From Vishniacozyma victoriae (lineage: Eukaryota > Basidiomycota > Tremellomycetes > Tremellales > Bulleribasidiaceae), in the NCBI GenBank assembly GCA_017654735.1, contig JADPYG010000094.1:110937-174936 (forward strand): a DNA stretch of 64,000 nucleotides, given 5' to 3'. The notes under the pieces are model-generated. The model saw only the letters and a program-made list of their open reading frames with translations. It was not told where the DNA came from and ran no database searches. The position numbers and the translations under genes were made by a program. Position 1 is the first letter of the stretch, and each line of letters starts with the position of its first letter. Of the stretch, positions 34,299 to 48,976 are shown piece after piece.

Positions 34299-36165
34299 AT
34301 GAGTCAGGCTTTTGAAGCAACCAACACATATCGCAACCCAATACTTCCTGGATTCAATCCGGACCCCTCAATATGTTTCGTACCGGGCAAAGGCTACTTT
34401 GTTGCAACGTCGACGTTCGAGTTCTTCCCGGGACTGCCGATATACCACAGCACTGATCTTGTCAACTGGAAAGTGAGTACATTCCATGCGAGAATAGAGT
34501 ATGTGGCTGATTTAAAGCTCATCGGCCATGCGATCAATCGACGCTCTCAAGGAGTAGATATGCAGACTGTCGAAAGCTCTGGTGGACTCTGGGCACCAAC
34601 TTTCCGATACAATCGAGGGAAATGGTACATGATCTGTGCATGCTTCTGGCGGCTGAGGATATCCGGGGTGAGTACCAGTGTATAATGGTATAGCTCGCTG
34701 ACTATGATAGGCTGGACCCGACATCATTTCAAGCGGATTCTACGTATCTACCGACGACATCTTTGACGATTCGAAATGGTCGAACGCAGTTTACTTTGAG
34801 GAAGTCGGGTTTGATCAGGATGTAAGTCATCGCTACGTATTCCTTGGCTGATGATAGCTACTATTCGATGACGATGGGAAGGTCTACCAGACCGTGACCC
34901 GTTTCGATTTCTCGGCTCCTCCGATCGACGGCAATCCAAGAATTCAATCGTGGATCAACGAAATCGATCTCGCCACGGGTTCTTCACTTACCGAACCGGT
35001 CTTGGCGAAAGCTTCGGATCTTGGAGTGGCTGAGGGGTGTCATATATTGAAACGAGACGAGTGGTACTACTTTTTCACTGCCGAGGGCGGAACCCAGGGA
35101 GGACATCGAGGTGAGCCAAATTCCGATATCCGTTCTAAACTGACTTTGCAGAATGCGTCTACCGAAGCAGATCACCTACGGGCCCCTTTGCTCCTCCACC
35201 CGAGGGTATCAATCCCGTCATCTACAATCACGACCATCCCGACATTCAAAACACTGGTCACATGGATCTCATCGAGGGTGATGATGGAAAATGGATTGCT
35301 GTCTTCCTCGCTGTCCGACCGGTCTTCAAGGCGAGGAAAGTGGGTGGAGCGATGGGAATGCCCACTCATCTCGGTCGGGAAAGCTTCATGGCGCCTATGG
35401 AATGGGTGGATGGCTGGCCGGTGGTCAACAACAAGAAACCCATCGAGCTCCTTGGCCAGGCTGAAGGGTTGACTCTTATTCCCGAAGCTCGCAGCTTTGT
35501 CGACAAATTTGATCAAGAGAGTACGTACAATCGCTTGTCTAGCGCTGACTCTTAGGCCTGGCAATCAGCTGGTATCGAATTCGAGTACCTCTGCGTGACT
35601 TTCACAATCTCATCGAAAGGCCTGGATACTTAGCGCTCCGAGGAGGCCCATACAACATCAATGTCGAGCACTCGCCCTCGGTGCTTCTGCAAAAACAGAC
35701 ACGCTTCGATATGGAGTGGTCGACCGAGGTTTCTTTCGAGCCTTCACGCGCTGACGAAGAAGCCGGCACCGTCGTCTGGCTCACAACTATGACATACGCT
35801 GCTGTCGGTATCAGAGGCGATGGAGAAGGCGGATTGCGCATTGTGTTTCGAAGACCTGACAAATCATACATCATACAAGTCAGTCAAATTTCTCCAGTAC
35901 ACGAAAGATGCTGACTTTTTAGGAAACGGTCGGCTCTGAAACCATCGCAGCTGGCGAACCAGTCACTCTGTACATCAAAGCCGCCAAGAACCAATACGAC
36001 TTTGCTTATCAGCTCAAAGGGGAGAAGCAGTGGCTCGGGAGCGTACCGTCTTCAGCCTTTGTCCCTCTCTTTACAGGTGTGCACATTGGTCTCTATGCTC
36101 AAGGTGCCAACGAGATACCTTGCGCGCGATCTGCATTCTTTCGGTATGCCAAGTGGGATGCGTAG
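34299..36165 (+). CDS. GH43 beta-xylosidase/alpha-L-arabinofuranosidase-like
   Basis: A five-bladed beta-propeller glycosidase plus a C-terminal beta-sandwich. The start MSQAFEATNTYRNPILPGFN leads to PDPSICFVPGKGYFVATSTF with the catalytic-base Asp. Then come EFFPGLPIYHSTDLVNWK, SSGGLWAPTFRYNRGKWYM, FDQDLLFDDDGKVYQTVTRF, VAEGCHILKRDEWYYFFTAE with the catalytic Glu, QNTGHMDLIEGDDGKWIAVF, LGRESFMAPMEWVDGWPVVN and VPLRDFHNLIERPGYLALRG. About seven exons; the intron near 35523 uses a GTACAA donor to keep frame before WYRIRVPL. No signal peptide is seen, so it is probably intracellular and acts on imported xylo- or arabino-oligosaccharides. It ends at TAG 36163-36165 and looks intact. Confidence 0.92.
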
Positions 36166-37046
36166 ATTAGACCCCTACGCCAGATGAGGCACGCATACAA
36201 GGCTGTGATCAGTACCAGCAAGCGATGATGCATTCATGAGATCTCTACTCAATGACAAGCGCAGACCATCTTTTTACTCAATTCGCATCTAGCATACGCG
36301 CCTCCTCACCACGGACCACAAACTCACCACTTCATTCCCGCTCTCGACTTTCCTTCACCCTCGTCCTGAAATGCTCTGTACCTGCTAAGCGGATATGCAG
36401 CTGCACCACCACGAGAGCTCGATCCGCTCATTGCAGACGTGGTCAAGTCTCTACAAGGATTCCATGTACCTTCATCCAGAGCTGCAATTCGCGTTACTCA
36501 TCAAAGAGCTCCGTCATAGTCGAGTGGATCGAATTGATAAGCGGTTTCTCGAGTCCGTTCAACTTGGCGGACCTAATTGCTTGAACATATCAGATGGAAC
36601 GGGTGGAGCATGGTCCATGCGTTTGCAAGACTGACACATTGTTTTATCGTCGCTGGATCGGACCGCTGACAGGGCCATGATCTTGATGCTGAGAGAGGAT
36701 TTGTGGAGATACGGATAAGGACCTGGAGGGAGACCGAATCGATGATCGATCTCGGCCATCTCGACAGATATGTTATCAGACGTATAAAAGTAAGATCCGC
36801 ATACCTGTACTACATGAGATGTGTGAGTCTACTGGGAAATATGCTGGATATGGTGTCAAAGTGCAGAATTACGAAGTCGATTTGAGTACGACAATGGACC
36901 ATGCTGTATCTATGACGAAGGCACGATGAAGTGGAGGCGCCCCGGCTAATCCGGCAAGCCCACGCGCGCGTCGCTCTCGTTAGACGCGACATCTCAACCA
37001 TCAACGGTATTGTAATCACAGAGGCACAATATCCTGAGCGCCGAGC
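36166..37046. other. Intergenic region
   Basis: 880 bp with no supported gene. Short frames at 36252-36759 lack family signature. No repeat was recognised. It likely carries the GH43 3' UTR and the promoter of the acetyltransferase. Confidence 0.5.
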
Positions 37047-37940
37047 ATGTCGTACCTCAACAACTACAAACCCTCAACGAAGCATAGAGAGACATTTCGG
37101 GATGCTCACCTTCATACTCGACTTCAAGAATACGACCTCAATTGGGCCCATGGGGGTGTCTCGATGTTGACTTGTGGGAAGATCCAACTCCGTCCATTAA
37201 TTGTAGGTTACACGTCATCGAAGATACAATTAACCGCAGCCTTCTCTTCATGCCGAGAGCTTTTTGAAGGGTCTTCAAGACCCGGTGATCCAGAGGCAGG
37301 ATATGTTCAATCTGAAGGATCTCGGAGATGTGCTACACTTTCTGGAAGCTGTCGTGAGGAGAGATCCAGTGAGTTCAGCGTATGTCCCAACAAATACTTA
37401 TAATAGAACACCATACTATTTGCCGTGTTTGCACATGATTCACTCATAGATAGCAAACCTTCCTGGTCTCTCGATTCAGGGTGGATCTTCTCTGGCTGGG
37501 TCTCCCTTTTTGGGACATCCTCGTACTCGCTGCAAGCCGAGTTTGGTATATCTCTCTTCGCCCATGCCCGAGGCTTCGGGCTGTCTAAGCCAGCTACTGC
37601 ACTCGTCATCAAATGGGTCCTCGACGACCAGACATTGGGTGGTCTTGGATTTAGAAAGTTTGTTTATTGTGCAAACTCCGAAAATCGATCGAGCCAAGCT
37701 CTAGCGCTCAGCGTGGGGGTCAAAGAGGAAGGTGTTCTGAGGTGCAACGGTATCGCGGAGAGGGTCAAAGACGGCAGAGGTATGTCAAAATGTCTATGAA
37801 AGTGACTTATGACAGGTGGGCGCAAAGGAGATTCGCGTTGGCCGAATGCATCTTTGGACAAGTGGGTTGGAGGAATTACTTGTGCGGATTGGGTGACTGG
37901 ATCGAGTCGGCACATCGACACCATCCTAGGTCGGTGGTAA
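37047..37940 (+). CDS. GNAT-family N-acetyltransferase
   Basis: Four exons splice into a RimL/Acetyltransf_3-type protein. Exon 1 starts MSYLNNYKPSTKHRETFRDA and ends GKIQLRPLI. A GTAGGT..CGCAG intron leads to PSLHAESFLKGLQDPVIQRQ and FLEAVVRRDP. A GTGAGT intron then leads to NTILFAVFAHDSLIDSKPSW, GWIFSGWVSLFG, EFGISLFAHARGFGLSKPAT (the acetyl-CoA-binding turn), LGGLGFRKFVYCANSENRSS and GVKEEGVLRCNGIAERVKD. The last exon is short, GGRKGDSRWPNASLDKWVGG to LGRW. The usual bulky C-terminal WDDW strand is replaced by DWVTGSSRH, so the tail may be shifted. Substrate is unknown. The middle of the sugar region is an unexpected place but nothing marks transfer. Confidence 0.72.
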
Positions 37941-38389
37941 GAGCGGTCCAGATGGAGAAACATTGCGGTCGCCCCTGAAGCCACTTAAGGATCATCTGCG
38001 ACGGTTTACCTCGCCACTGCGTACATCGAGACAAAGTGATACACGAGCACCGAGAATATCTACAACTTCACATTGATACGACGACTCGTCGTCCCTAATG
38101 GCGACACCGTGGGCCCAGCGGTCACCACTGCACCAGAGTCCAATGCAGATGGTGTGTGACGCTACCGCTGCAAGATTCAACGAGACTGAGGCGAAGCCGA
38201 AGCGATATCTAAAGTATGCATATCCAGCGAAATGTCACATCACAACGAGTCCCTTGAATGATCGCTATTGCGCTACCTTCGATCTTTTGCTCCGCAACTT
38301 GAGTAGAAGGAAGACAAGCGCATATGAGCTAACACAACACAGCCTGCCGCAATCAGCCAAACGTCATCTCGTTTGATGATCAGAAGGAC
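37941..38389. other. Intergenic region between convergent genes
   Basis: 450 bp between the acetyltransferase stop and the PDR transporter stop. No gene or repeat was recognised. Confidence 0.5.
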
Positions 38390-41300
38390 CTACAGAGTGA
38401 TCATTGCATCACGCCATGCGTAGACCTGCTTGGGCAGGTTAAGATCGGCGAGATATTCCTGCCCGTTCTTGTAGCCGCAGAATCGGCAGTCGGTGGTAGC
38501 CTCCTGAGATTGTAAGCATAGATATCGGGATCAAAAATGGCTGGGACATACGGGGTTGTCCAAGTAGCCTGTTGCCTGCTGCATAAAGTCGGACAGGTAT
38601 GATCCACAAGTCATGCCGTCAGGCGGGTCAAAGTAGCCGAATTCCGAATCGGTGCATACTACCTCTTCGTTCCAGGTGGTAAACGAGACAAGGGCCCCAA
38701 GAAGGTACTTGAACGGGTCGAGGAAATACACTGGCATGTCAGCCGAGCTAGTACTAGTCACTTACGCCAATATTTCCAAAAGACGGTGAGCTGACTGTAA
38801 GGAATGAGGACTCCCGAGAACGTCACAAGGACTGCAATAACCACAGGAATCAGAAGGGCGGCGAATGGTGCGTTGGGCGAGTAGGCAGCGATGAATTGAG
38901 CTGTGATGTCAGCGCAAGCATGACCCTTGTACTTACCGATTCCAGTGTAGAGCATCTCGTAGAAGAACATTGTCAAAAAGACGGGTCCCGCAGTTCCCGC
39001 AGACAGTTCGAGACCGGCAGTAGCATACCTACTTGTCAGTAACATACAATGAGCTAAACATGGGTACGTGCCAACAACACCAGAAAAGAGCCGCGCAGAC
39101 CACAAGATATGGTAATTCGGCGACGATTTCGGCGATACAAAACACCACCCAGGAGTAAGTCTTGGCTTTCTTTTCCCTTTTCTCAAAGACGTCTCGGTTA
39201 GCGATAAATTTGGGCTGAGTTTGAACCATGACACCGGGAGCGACAAAGACGAAATTGAAAACGGCAAACATCCGAGTTTGAAGATCTGCATACGAGTTGC
39301 CGATTTTCCAGTAACTGATAGTCAGCACTCCGCAACACTTTCTCGTCTCACCTAAACCCAACAAGTAGTCCAACAGCTGGATTGTCAATGATGCCCACAG
39401 GAAGAGGCTTGGGACATACCGATGTGCAATAGGAACTTGTTCATCACGTACTCGACGTCCCGCCAGAGCTGCCGCATCAGCGTCGTGTTTGCCCTGCTCG
39501 ACATAGACTTACCTGTACGAAAGCCCTTTCACAGACAATCTTGACCTGGCCCGAGAAGGGAGATGCGAATTCGTACTCGTCATCCTGGTTTGACGGTATC
39601 TCGGGTTTCGACTTGGCCAGTTCATCGAGCTCGACCATTCTGTCCCGACGTTGGGATGACTCGAGCCAAATCCTTGCCCAGTCTCTGCCCTTGGATTTAT
39701 CACCAGAAACAACATCGATCATGAATTCTGCTGGGTTCGTGTTCTGAGGAATCGGAATCCCGTTATCCGTAAAGTAGGAACCCAAGTCAGAGACGGCGCC
39801 AAAGTACACTGTCTGCTCGATCAGTACCCATCCCGCTCTACCAAAGACTCACCTTTCCTCCACCTTTCAACAAGAGCAATTGATCGAATTCCGCAAACAA
39901 TGCAGCACTAGGTTGGTGGATCGTACATAAGATCGACTGCCCGTGACTAGCAAGAGTCTTGAGGAATTGCAAGATCATAAATGAACTTTGACCATCGAGG
40001 CCGGACGTGGGCTCGTCGAGAAAAAGCAGCGTTCTGCGGGTTAGGCTTTCGCGGCAGGAGCGCATGGTCAACTCACGGTCGACTGACGAGCTCGACTCCT
40101 ATAGTAAGACGTTTGCGTTGTTCAACGCCCAACCCGGCTCCCGGCGAGCCGACCAGTGCGTCAGACAGCTCGCGTAGGTCAAGGAGATCGATGATTGTCT
40201 CGACATACTGAAGCTTCTCCTGTCTCGAATATTTGCGAGGCTGTCGCAGAAGAGCAGAGAACTGCAGAGCCTCACGGACCGTGGCGGTGGGCAAGTGAAC
40301 ATCTAGTTGCTCGCAATACCCAGTTGTCCGCTGAAAGGATATCGGGAGAGATTGGCCGTTGAGCAGAACCTCGCCGGTGATGACACCTTCATCCTTTCGT
40401 GCCGCCAAGACATCCATCAGTGTGGTTTTGCCTGCGCCGGAAGATCCCATCTGAGGGTCAGTTTTGGTGTGTAAGGGACGTTCGGACCTACCAAAGCAGT
40501 AAGTGTTCCTGATTTACAATACCCAGAGACATTGTCCAACAGCTGCAGATCCTTACCGCTCGCCTTCACTGTGTAGCACAAGTCTTTCCAGGTAAATGTT
40601 CTGCATAATCAGATGAGTCCCTCTTTTTTTTTTGACTTACGTTCCGGCGTTCGACGTGATCTCGGGCGCGGCTTGCTCTACGGCCGGGGGCTTGGCGTGA
40701 CTTTCCTCGGCTTGGGTCTTGGTACTGATCTTGAACAAAGTCACACCTCTTCCAGAACCAGCTGCAGGAACATTCTCGATAGCGAGACAGCCAAGGACGA
40801 TATATGCGATCCACCATGCCATCACGATGCCAAAGTTTCGCCAGATATGCGATGTAGAGAACCCGAGGGCAGATTCGAGATAGGCGGTACCGGTGACAAA
40901 GGTCGTACCAGGTTCGGCGCCAGTGATGGCACATCCGGCTGGACCACCAGCGTAGCCGGGTCCAAAGGGAGCCAGCTGTCGAGGTACGCACTGGAAGACT
41001 ATCCCCTCCAGCTCGTTCGATAGGACAGCTTCGATACTGTAGTACATGGGGTTGAGCCATCTTATCCAGGATAGCCAAGGGTGCATACTCGGCTGATATA
41101 GGACGAACCCAGAATACTGGCCGTAAGTCTGGTGCCCGGAGCTACAGATCAAGCCAACTCACCACGACGAACGCGGTAAAGACCCCTCCCGTGATTTTGG
41201 TGGCATCGTTATAGTTGCCCACAGCATACCCGACCGCCCGGAAGAACGCAGTGATTGACCCAGTGAGGACAAACGAGAACAAGAGAAAGGTGAAGAATTT

Positions 41301-43257
41301 TCCGGCGTCGGGTTGGAGGCCGGACATGAAGTAGACGATGACGTCGAGGATGACCAGCTGAACAAAGAGTATTGGCATGTCGGCAAGTGTCTGCGCGATA
41401 AACAGGGTCGCCGGGCGGTACATGCTGTAAGCTTTCTGCTTGCCGATAACAGGACGACCTCGAAAAGCTGTCTGGACGTCGGAAAAGGCCATGATGATTG
41501 GATCTGATATCAGTATCTCTGGCCATGGATCAACGTACAAATCAGAGTCGAAAAGATTGTTCCACCCCGAAGAAACTGACATCAGCTCGACCGAGATGAT
41601 AGACTTACCAGACCAGCCGTGGTCTGAGGTATCTGATAGAATACCGACCCTGTCATCCAGGCTAGTAGAAAAGTCGACACTTGACGAAGCCAAAATGACC
41701 TGTACAATCAGCGTTCCTCAAAAGGTTGGATTTACCATTTATCAGCCCATCGTTGTTGATATTCCCTGATCAGAGCAGCCTTGAGCTGGACAGCATAGTT
41801 TGCAACAAACGGCGAGTGTCGCGAAACCCCATTGTTGCGTCTTTGATCCCTCACCTGAAGCGCAACAGCAGTTTGCTGCGAGACCTTGGCATCGTTGGCG
41901 GCATGGGCTTCTAGTTCGGCATACATGCGAGCAGCGAAATCAGAGCGGCGGAAAGCTGCCGCAAACTCAGAAGCCGAGTTGGGGACCCTTCCTGTGAAAT
42001 TGGGGAGAACTTTGCGCTCCGCTAGAGCGGTGACAGCTGTCAAGTAGTCGGCAGTGTTGGCGCCATCTAGATGTTGGAACCCGAAAGCCTCGAAATACCC
42101 ACGAGCCTCTCGACGGGGCCCATAATAGATTACTTGCCCTTCTGCGACGACAGTAACTTTGTCAAACAGGTCGTAGATGGCATTCCCCGCCTGATAAAGA
42201 CTGACGACGTTGATCTTTCGCTCGATGTCGCTGGCGGACCGACAATTGCGAGCAAATGACAGGGCGGTGTTGGCATCGAGACCGCGAGTAGCGTTATCCC
42301 AGCAATAGATAGCGGCGTCGACGGTCAAGGCTTCAGCGATAGTGACTCGTCGTCGTTCACCACCTGATGTCAGTGGTCGGATCATTGGTCAGTGCGGACT
42401 CACCCGAGACTCCCCGGACATACTGATCCCCTACTTTGGTGTCGTGGGTGTGGGATATACCAAAGGCGGATAGCAGATCAGATTTCATGTTGTCTCGGTA
42501 CTCTTGTGCTGTTCCGGGAACCCGGGCGGTTTCGGAAACAGTTTCGTTGCGGGTCGCAAAATCCATCGTTCGTCCAACGGTCAGATTGGGATCGTGTACG
42601 TCTTCCTCGGAGTTGAAGCAGACCAGTGATTCATATGGCCTCATATCCTTTGATCCTCTCTCCAGATTTCCATACTGCACTGTCCCCTCGACACCAGCGT
42701 ACGCCCCAGTCAAGCCGGCCAACGATTTCAGCAGCGTTGAGCAGCCTGATCCAGGCCTGCCCACAACAAGCATCATTTCGCCCGGCTGCAATAGTCCGTT
42801 GAAGTCTTTGAGAAGATACCGCTCACCAGGACGAAGACCGGGCTCCTTTTTGCCCGGCTTCGACATTTCCTTTGTCCATGCCATGCCTTCGCCCGCTTCG
42901 GTGCTCGAACGCTGTGCGGCACGTTTGGCGGCTTCTTTTCTGGCTTTAAAGCCGATCCAAGGAGTGATGATCGAGCCGAGGTCTGGCTGGTAAACGTGAT
43001 CATCTTTCCCTCCGACTCCTCGAACGGACAGCGACCTCCAAGAGAGCGGTAGTCCTTGCGGGACGAGCAGACCTGCGGACTTGCGTGTTGATCGGTCAGC
43101 CTGATCAATCAGCTTTTGTTTATACGCATTGTGAACTCACCTCCAGAGCGGAATGATAAGACGAGTCTTCCGATACTTGCTTGTTTGGTATACGGTCAAT
43201 TGATTGGGCGGAAGCCGGATCGAGGCCATCTTCGGTACCTAGCTTTTCTGCGGTCAT
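38390..43257 (-). CDS. PDR-type ABCG full transporter
   Basis: A plasma-membrane exporter of the pleiotropic drug resistance type with (NBD-TMD)x2 order. The start at 43257 is [20 protein letters not shown], followed by [19 protein letters not shown]1 has the fungal degenerate Walker [17 protein letters not shown], signature [15 protein letters not shown] and [20 protein letters not shown]1 starts [20 protein letters not shown] and includes [23 protein letters not shown]2 has canonical Walker [60 protein letters not shown] and [23 protein letters not shown]2 ends [15 protein letters not shown] and [10 protein letters not shown], then [10 protein letters not shown]. About 17 exons, roughly 1,350 residues, slightly short for the family. 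It may export inhibitory plant phenolics or drugs (inference). Confidence 0.93.
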
Positions 43258-43826
43258 ATTGCTGTGATTGGTGTCTGTCAGCTATCGACGCGATCTCGTT
43301 TATGTATCTGGTCCATGGCTGCATGGCATGCAATGTTGTATGTGACAAGACGGGCATCAAGGACCGCATATCGGGATTTCGAACGGGCAACCTGCGATCT
43401 CCATCGATTTTAGCGGAACAGTACACAATCTCCGTTGATTTGGACCCTGAAGGTGAAATCACGCCGGCTTGGCCTCAGTTGTGGCGTCAGTCACAAATTG
43501 TGTGACCCTGAGTGACCGACGGCCAGCTTTGTTTGGAAATTCAGTCAGTTCATCCTTTCCTCTATCTCTCCTTTCCTCTAAATCGACATGGACCTGCTGG
43601 GCCCTCATCTGAATAATCGAGCAGTTGACGCCTCGGCTACAAAGACTCTCGGATATAGCTGTCTCCATCTGCTAGGTGTGCCGATGTCGAAACAAGTGCC
43701 ACCGCGAAGACATATACCAAGCGTTCGTTCGAGCCAATGCATTCGATATCCTCTGTTTCGCTTCAACTACTTTAGCAATATGATCACTATATTGTCGCTA
43801 TCCCGTTCGTCATTCGTATCCAGTAA
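43258..43826. other. Intergenic region
   Basis: 570 bp containing the PDR promoter and the 3' flank of the secreted protein gene. Short plus-strand frames (43116-43505, 43588-43830) are not supported. No repeat was seen. Confidence 0.5.
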
Positions 43827-45871
43827 CTAACAGGTGTACTGCACACCGAATTCCATGCTCGGAACCCCATCATAGCCTTCGTCGACGTAATAAATCACCT
43901 GGTACACTTGAGACGGGTCAGCCAAGTCTTCCTTCACGCCAAATGATGACCTACTGGCATTGTTTTGTATTGTAAAGTCCCCGTACTGGCTCAATTCGAC
44001 TGTTCCATTCAGGCCTTGGCTGCTGATTGTCACATTCAAGCAAGGGAGATTCTCAAACCCATTCATCTGCGAGCTTTAGCCGAGCCAAGAGGATACCGCT
44101 TACAATTTCGCCCGATGCATAGTATGGTGCTGGGATATCTCCGATCAGATACTGGAATCGGTCTGCGCCCTCTTGAGTGACATTGGGATAAGAGATCGAG
44201 ATACGATTTGGGGAAACGGTGGCATTGATAGTGCTGGCTGTTGCGTATAGCTGGAAAAAAGAGACGAAGGGTCGGGACGGCAGCGCCGTGTCTCCAGATT
44301 TCCAATGTGCGATCATGGGAGTGAATTGGGACCCTCGATTGGATACCTCCGCGACCTGGTCGTCAGCTTGGAGAGCTTATACTCACTCACCTGCTGTCCT
44401 CCGAACATCAGATCATCGGTCATCCACATGGTGTTGATCCGCTTGGTGTCGTTGTAGAGTGAGACACGGATGTCCTTTTCAAATAATCTCTGATTGCCTT
44501 GCCCGATGTAGGTTGTCAACATATCGATTGTAGTCGAGTTGACCGTATTCCGTAAAGTCTGGCCAATTAGGGCGAATGCTGCACCCTGTCGTAAGTCATA
44601 CAAAGTCGAGCCCTGCCCTATAGGGGCAACCGGTGACACCTTGCGTCCTAACAGCTGCCAGAAGAATATGGAAATGATGCTGTCGTCCACCAACATATTT
44701 CGGTGGTAAACACGATCGTACGGTCCGACCATGTTCTTGAGCTTGCTTCTGGAGTTAATGGCAAATATAACACCAGTGACATGCCGCTTACTAGTTGTAG
44801 TGTTGCGCTATATCTTGCCACAGTTCCTTGAGTATATAAGCGCCGTATTCGGGTAGCTTCGAGCCGGACGGGGCATGTCGAATCCATTGACACAATCCGA
44901 AGACATCAGTGCCGTAATACGCTGTGGCATAAGTAGGCACATCATAGCGCGGGTGATAACATGGACTAACTTGGGACATTGTATTCGCCCAAAGTGTTGA
45001 GACTATCTGCTGTGAAGAGGTCGTATATATCCTGCGCGTACTGTGCCCCCGCTTGTGTCAGATTTTGATCTCCAATCCTCGCTCCCACCCATTCGACCAG
45101 CAGTGCTCGACCAATCGCTGGATTCGAATAAGCCGTGACTAAATTGTCCCCATCATATCCGACTCGTGTCATCAAGTTCCGGGCCGCTTTGTAAGCCGAG
45201 TCGACCATCTCATCGACCAGGTCGTTGGGAAGTAGATGCTCGAACTCTTCAATGATCTGGACAAACTGGGTGCCAATGAAGAATGCCCAATTGGGATCAT
45301 AAGAACCCTGATGTATCAGTATTACATCGATTTGCAGCCCGTAAAATAGACTGACGTAAATGCTAGGCTTGAACGTGATATTATTGGGATTGGGAATATC
45401 GCTTGCAAGCTTATAGTCCCAGTACCAAGGCGTGTTGTTGTAGGACGGATCGGTGAATTGCAACGATATACTGCGTCTGGTTAGATACTAGCAGCATAGG
45501 CTGTGACTCACATGTTTTTAATAGCCCAGATAGCGTTATCCAGGTCGTCGCCTTCGTTCCGGTACAGCAGACCAGGCGCGTACCAAGCGGTGAATCTGGT
45601 ACTGGTATGCCCCTGGCAGGCGGTCAGTCGGACATTCATCACTCGACGGCAGAACCTGACTCACACCATCGTCGTTTGCTTCAATATAGCCGGTCGAGGG
45701 CTCCCATGACCAATCGCCCAGCTGCATAGCGACATCGAATAATTCTTGGTCGTACTTGTTCAGCTCTAGGGAAGGTGAAGGTGGAGGCCACCTTTTGCCT
45801 GGTGAACCTACGGCACCCCCAAGTGCAGCCAAGATGAGAATAGTGCTTGTCGTAACTTTCAAGTCGCGCAT
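43827..45871 (-). CDS. Secreted fungal protein, six-hairpin-glycosidase-like, function unknown
   Basis: Start MRDLKVTTSTILILAALGGA (45871) is a clear signal peptide, ending near AVGSP. An in-frame ATG 16 codons upstream would spoil it. About seven exons give roughly 610 residues with many N-glycosylation sequons. Segments include TRFTAWYAPGLLYRNEGDDL, NTPWYWDYKLASDIPNPNNI, GSYDPNWAFFIGTQFVQIIE, AYSNPAIGRALLVEWVGARI, LNTLGEYNVPSYYGTDVFGL, KNMVGPYDRVYHRNM and GRKVSPVAPIGQGSTLYDLR. Repeated helix pairs with aromatic and acidic residues suggest an (alpha/alpha)6 barrel, as in several glycosidase families, with a beta-rich C-terminus. I do not recognise a named family. It shares a 315-bp promoter with the GH1 gene at 46187, so a role in sugar release is likely. 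Confidence 0.7.
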
Positions 45872-46186
45872 GACACCAATCTGTGTGAGGTGAAGATGCT
45901 CCCCCACCTCGGCTTTCACTCTTTCATATACACTTCACAAAGCACATCTCCGGGCTAAATGAGGGGTGTCTAGCCGAAACGGGAGAAGCGATAGCGGCGA
46001 CCCGGTGGGTTTGCCGGTTCGACCAGAGGACCCGGTCCTATGACCGGCCTGCGAGAAATATCGAACTTCGGGGAATCTATCCGGCGAGATTGCCGGTCCA
46101 CAGCGAAATCTACGCCGACAATACATGCACCCATCTGGACACAGGTCTACCCATCACATTATTCATCACTCGATTCCTGACGCGTC
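45872..46186. promoter_or_regulatory. Divergent promoter with three CGG-N8-CCG sites
   Basis: The spacer between the secreted protein gene and the GH1 gene holds three inverted CGG-N8-CCG sites at 46003-46016, 46033-46046 and 46082-46095. The middle one extends to CCGGTC/GACCGG around CTAT. Chance expectation is about one per 4 kb with even base use, so three in 315 bp is striking. This is the form of site bound by Zn2Cys6 dimers; the regulator at 51242 is the obvious candidate. Confidence 0.6.
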
Positions 46187-48160
<1,974 letters not shown>

Positions 48161-48976
48161 AAATAGCAACGACCAAGCTAGTCCGAGTCATAGCTTTCAT
48201 TGGCAGATACCTTCAATTGTAGCCCAAATTGTTAACTTTATACCGGAAGAGATACATGTACTCGCTACAAGACTAGCTATCTATGTATCATCTGATTCTA
48301 CTACTGCCAAGGTTACTAGCCGATAACCACCATATGGGCTGATTTAAGGGTAGTAACCTAGTGCCTACTAGTGATAACCTTAATACGCCAATGTCTGATA
48401 TTGGTCGTATGGGTTCTGGCTATGCAAGCCAAACCTCTCATAGAGCGTGTCTTTTAACACAAATGCGTCAGCGCCATGTACCAGTTCCACTTCTCACAGG
48501 CAGAAAAAGTCTCGGGCTCTGTAGAGCATTCCTCGCCCGACGTACAAGAGAGCCGAGACTAGAAGCTTGTCCCCGCTTCGCGGTCGGTGCACCGCACAGG
48601 TGATCGTCCAGCTAGAACCGACGGCTGACCAGCGTGATATGTCGCCTGCAGGGTACGACCAGTCTTGACGTTATTGATTGGGCCCTAGCGTCTGATTTTC
48701 GAGGCCGGAAATCGGCTGCAACACAATCGCGTGAACGTGAACCGGAGATAATGCTACGAGATACCGGTAATGTCCCCGACGGAACCTTGGCCAGAAACAA
48801 CCGCGCGAGCTGGATTGGCCGGCCGGAGACCGGGGTTTTGCCCGGTAATTTCGCCGGGTCCAGGGTTCACGCCTGTCTATTTGGGGGGCCTCGATCCCGG
48901 GGCGATCATTTCGCGAGTTACATATAAGGTCGAACGCATCGCTGTCGTATCTTTAACCACTCCAAGATAACCAAGC
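48161..48976. other. Intergenic region, promoter of the MFS gene
   Basis: 815 bp without a supported gene. The stretch 48160-48360 is AT-rich 3' flank. The last 160 bp before the MFS start is very rich in CCGG elements, listed separately. Confidence 0.5.
48829..48858. promoter_or_regulatory. Two overlapping CGG-N8-CCG inverted repeats
   Basis: CGG-N8-CCG occurs at 48831-48844 and again at 48843-48856, sharing two bases. The first extends to ACCGGG/CCCGGT arms around GTTTTG. Just upstream are GGCCGGCC (48818-48825) and CGG-AGA-CCG (48824-48832). The site is about 120-150 bp before the MFS start at 48977. A Zn2Cys6-type operator is the simplest reading. Confidence 0.6.

Noticed and set aside
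38401..43108. Degenerate Walker A in the first PDR nucleotide-binding domain as a defect
   Set aside because: The Cys-for-Lys Walker A is normal for fungal PDR transporters, so it is not a lesion.
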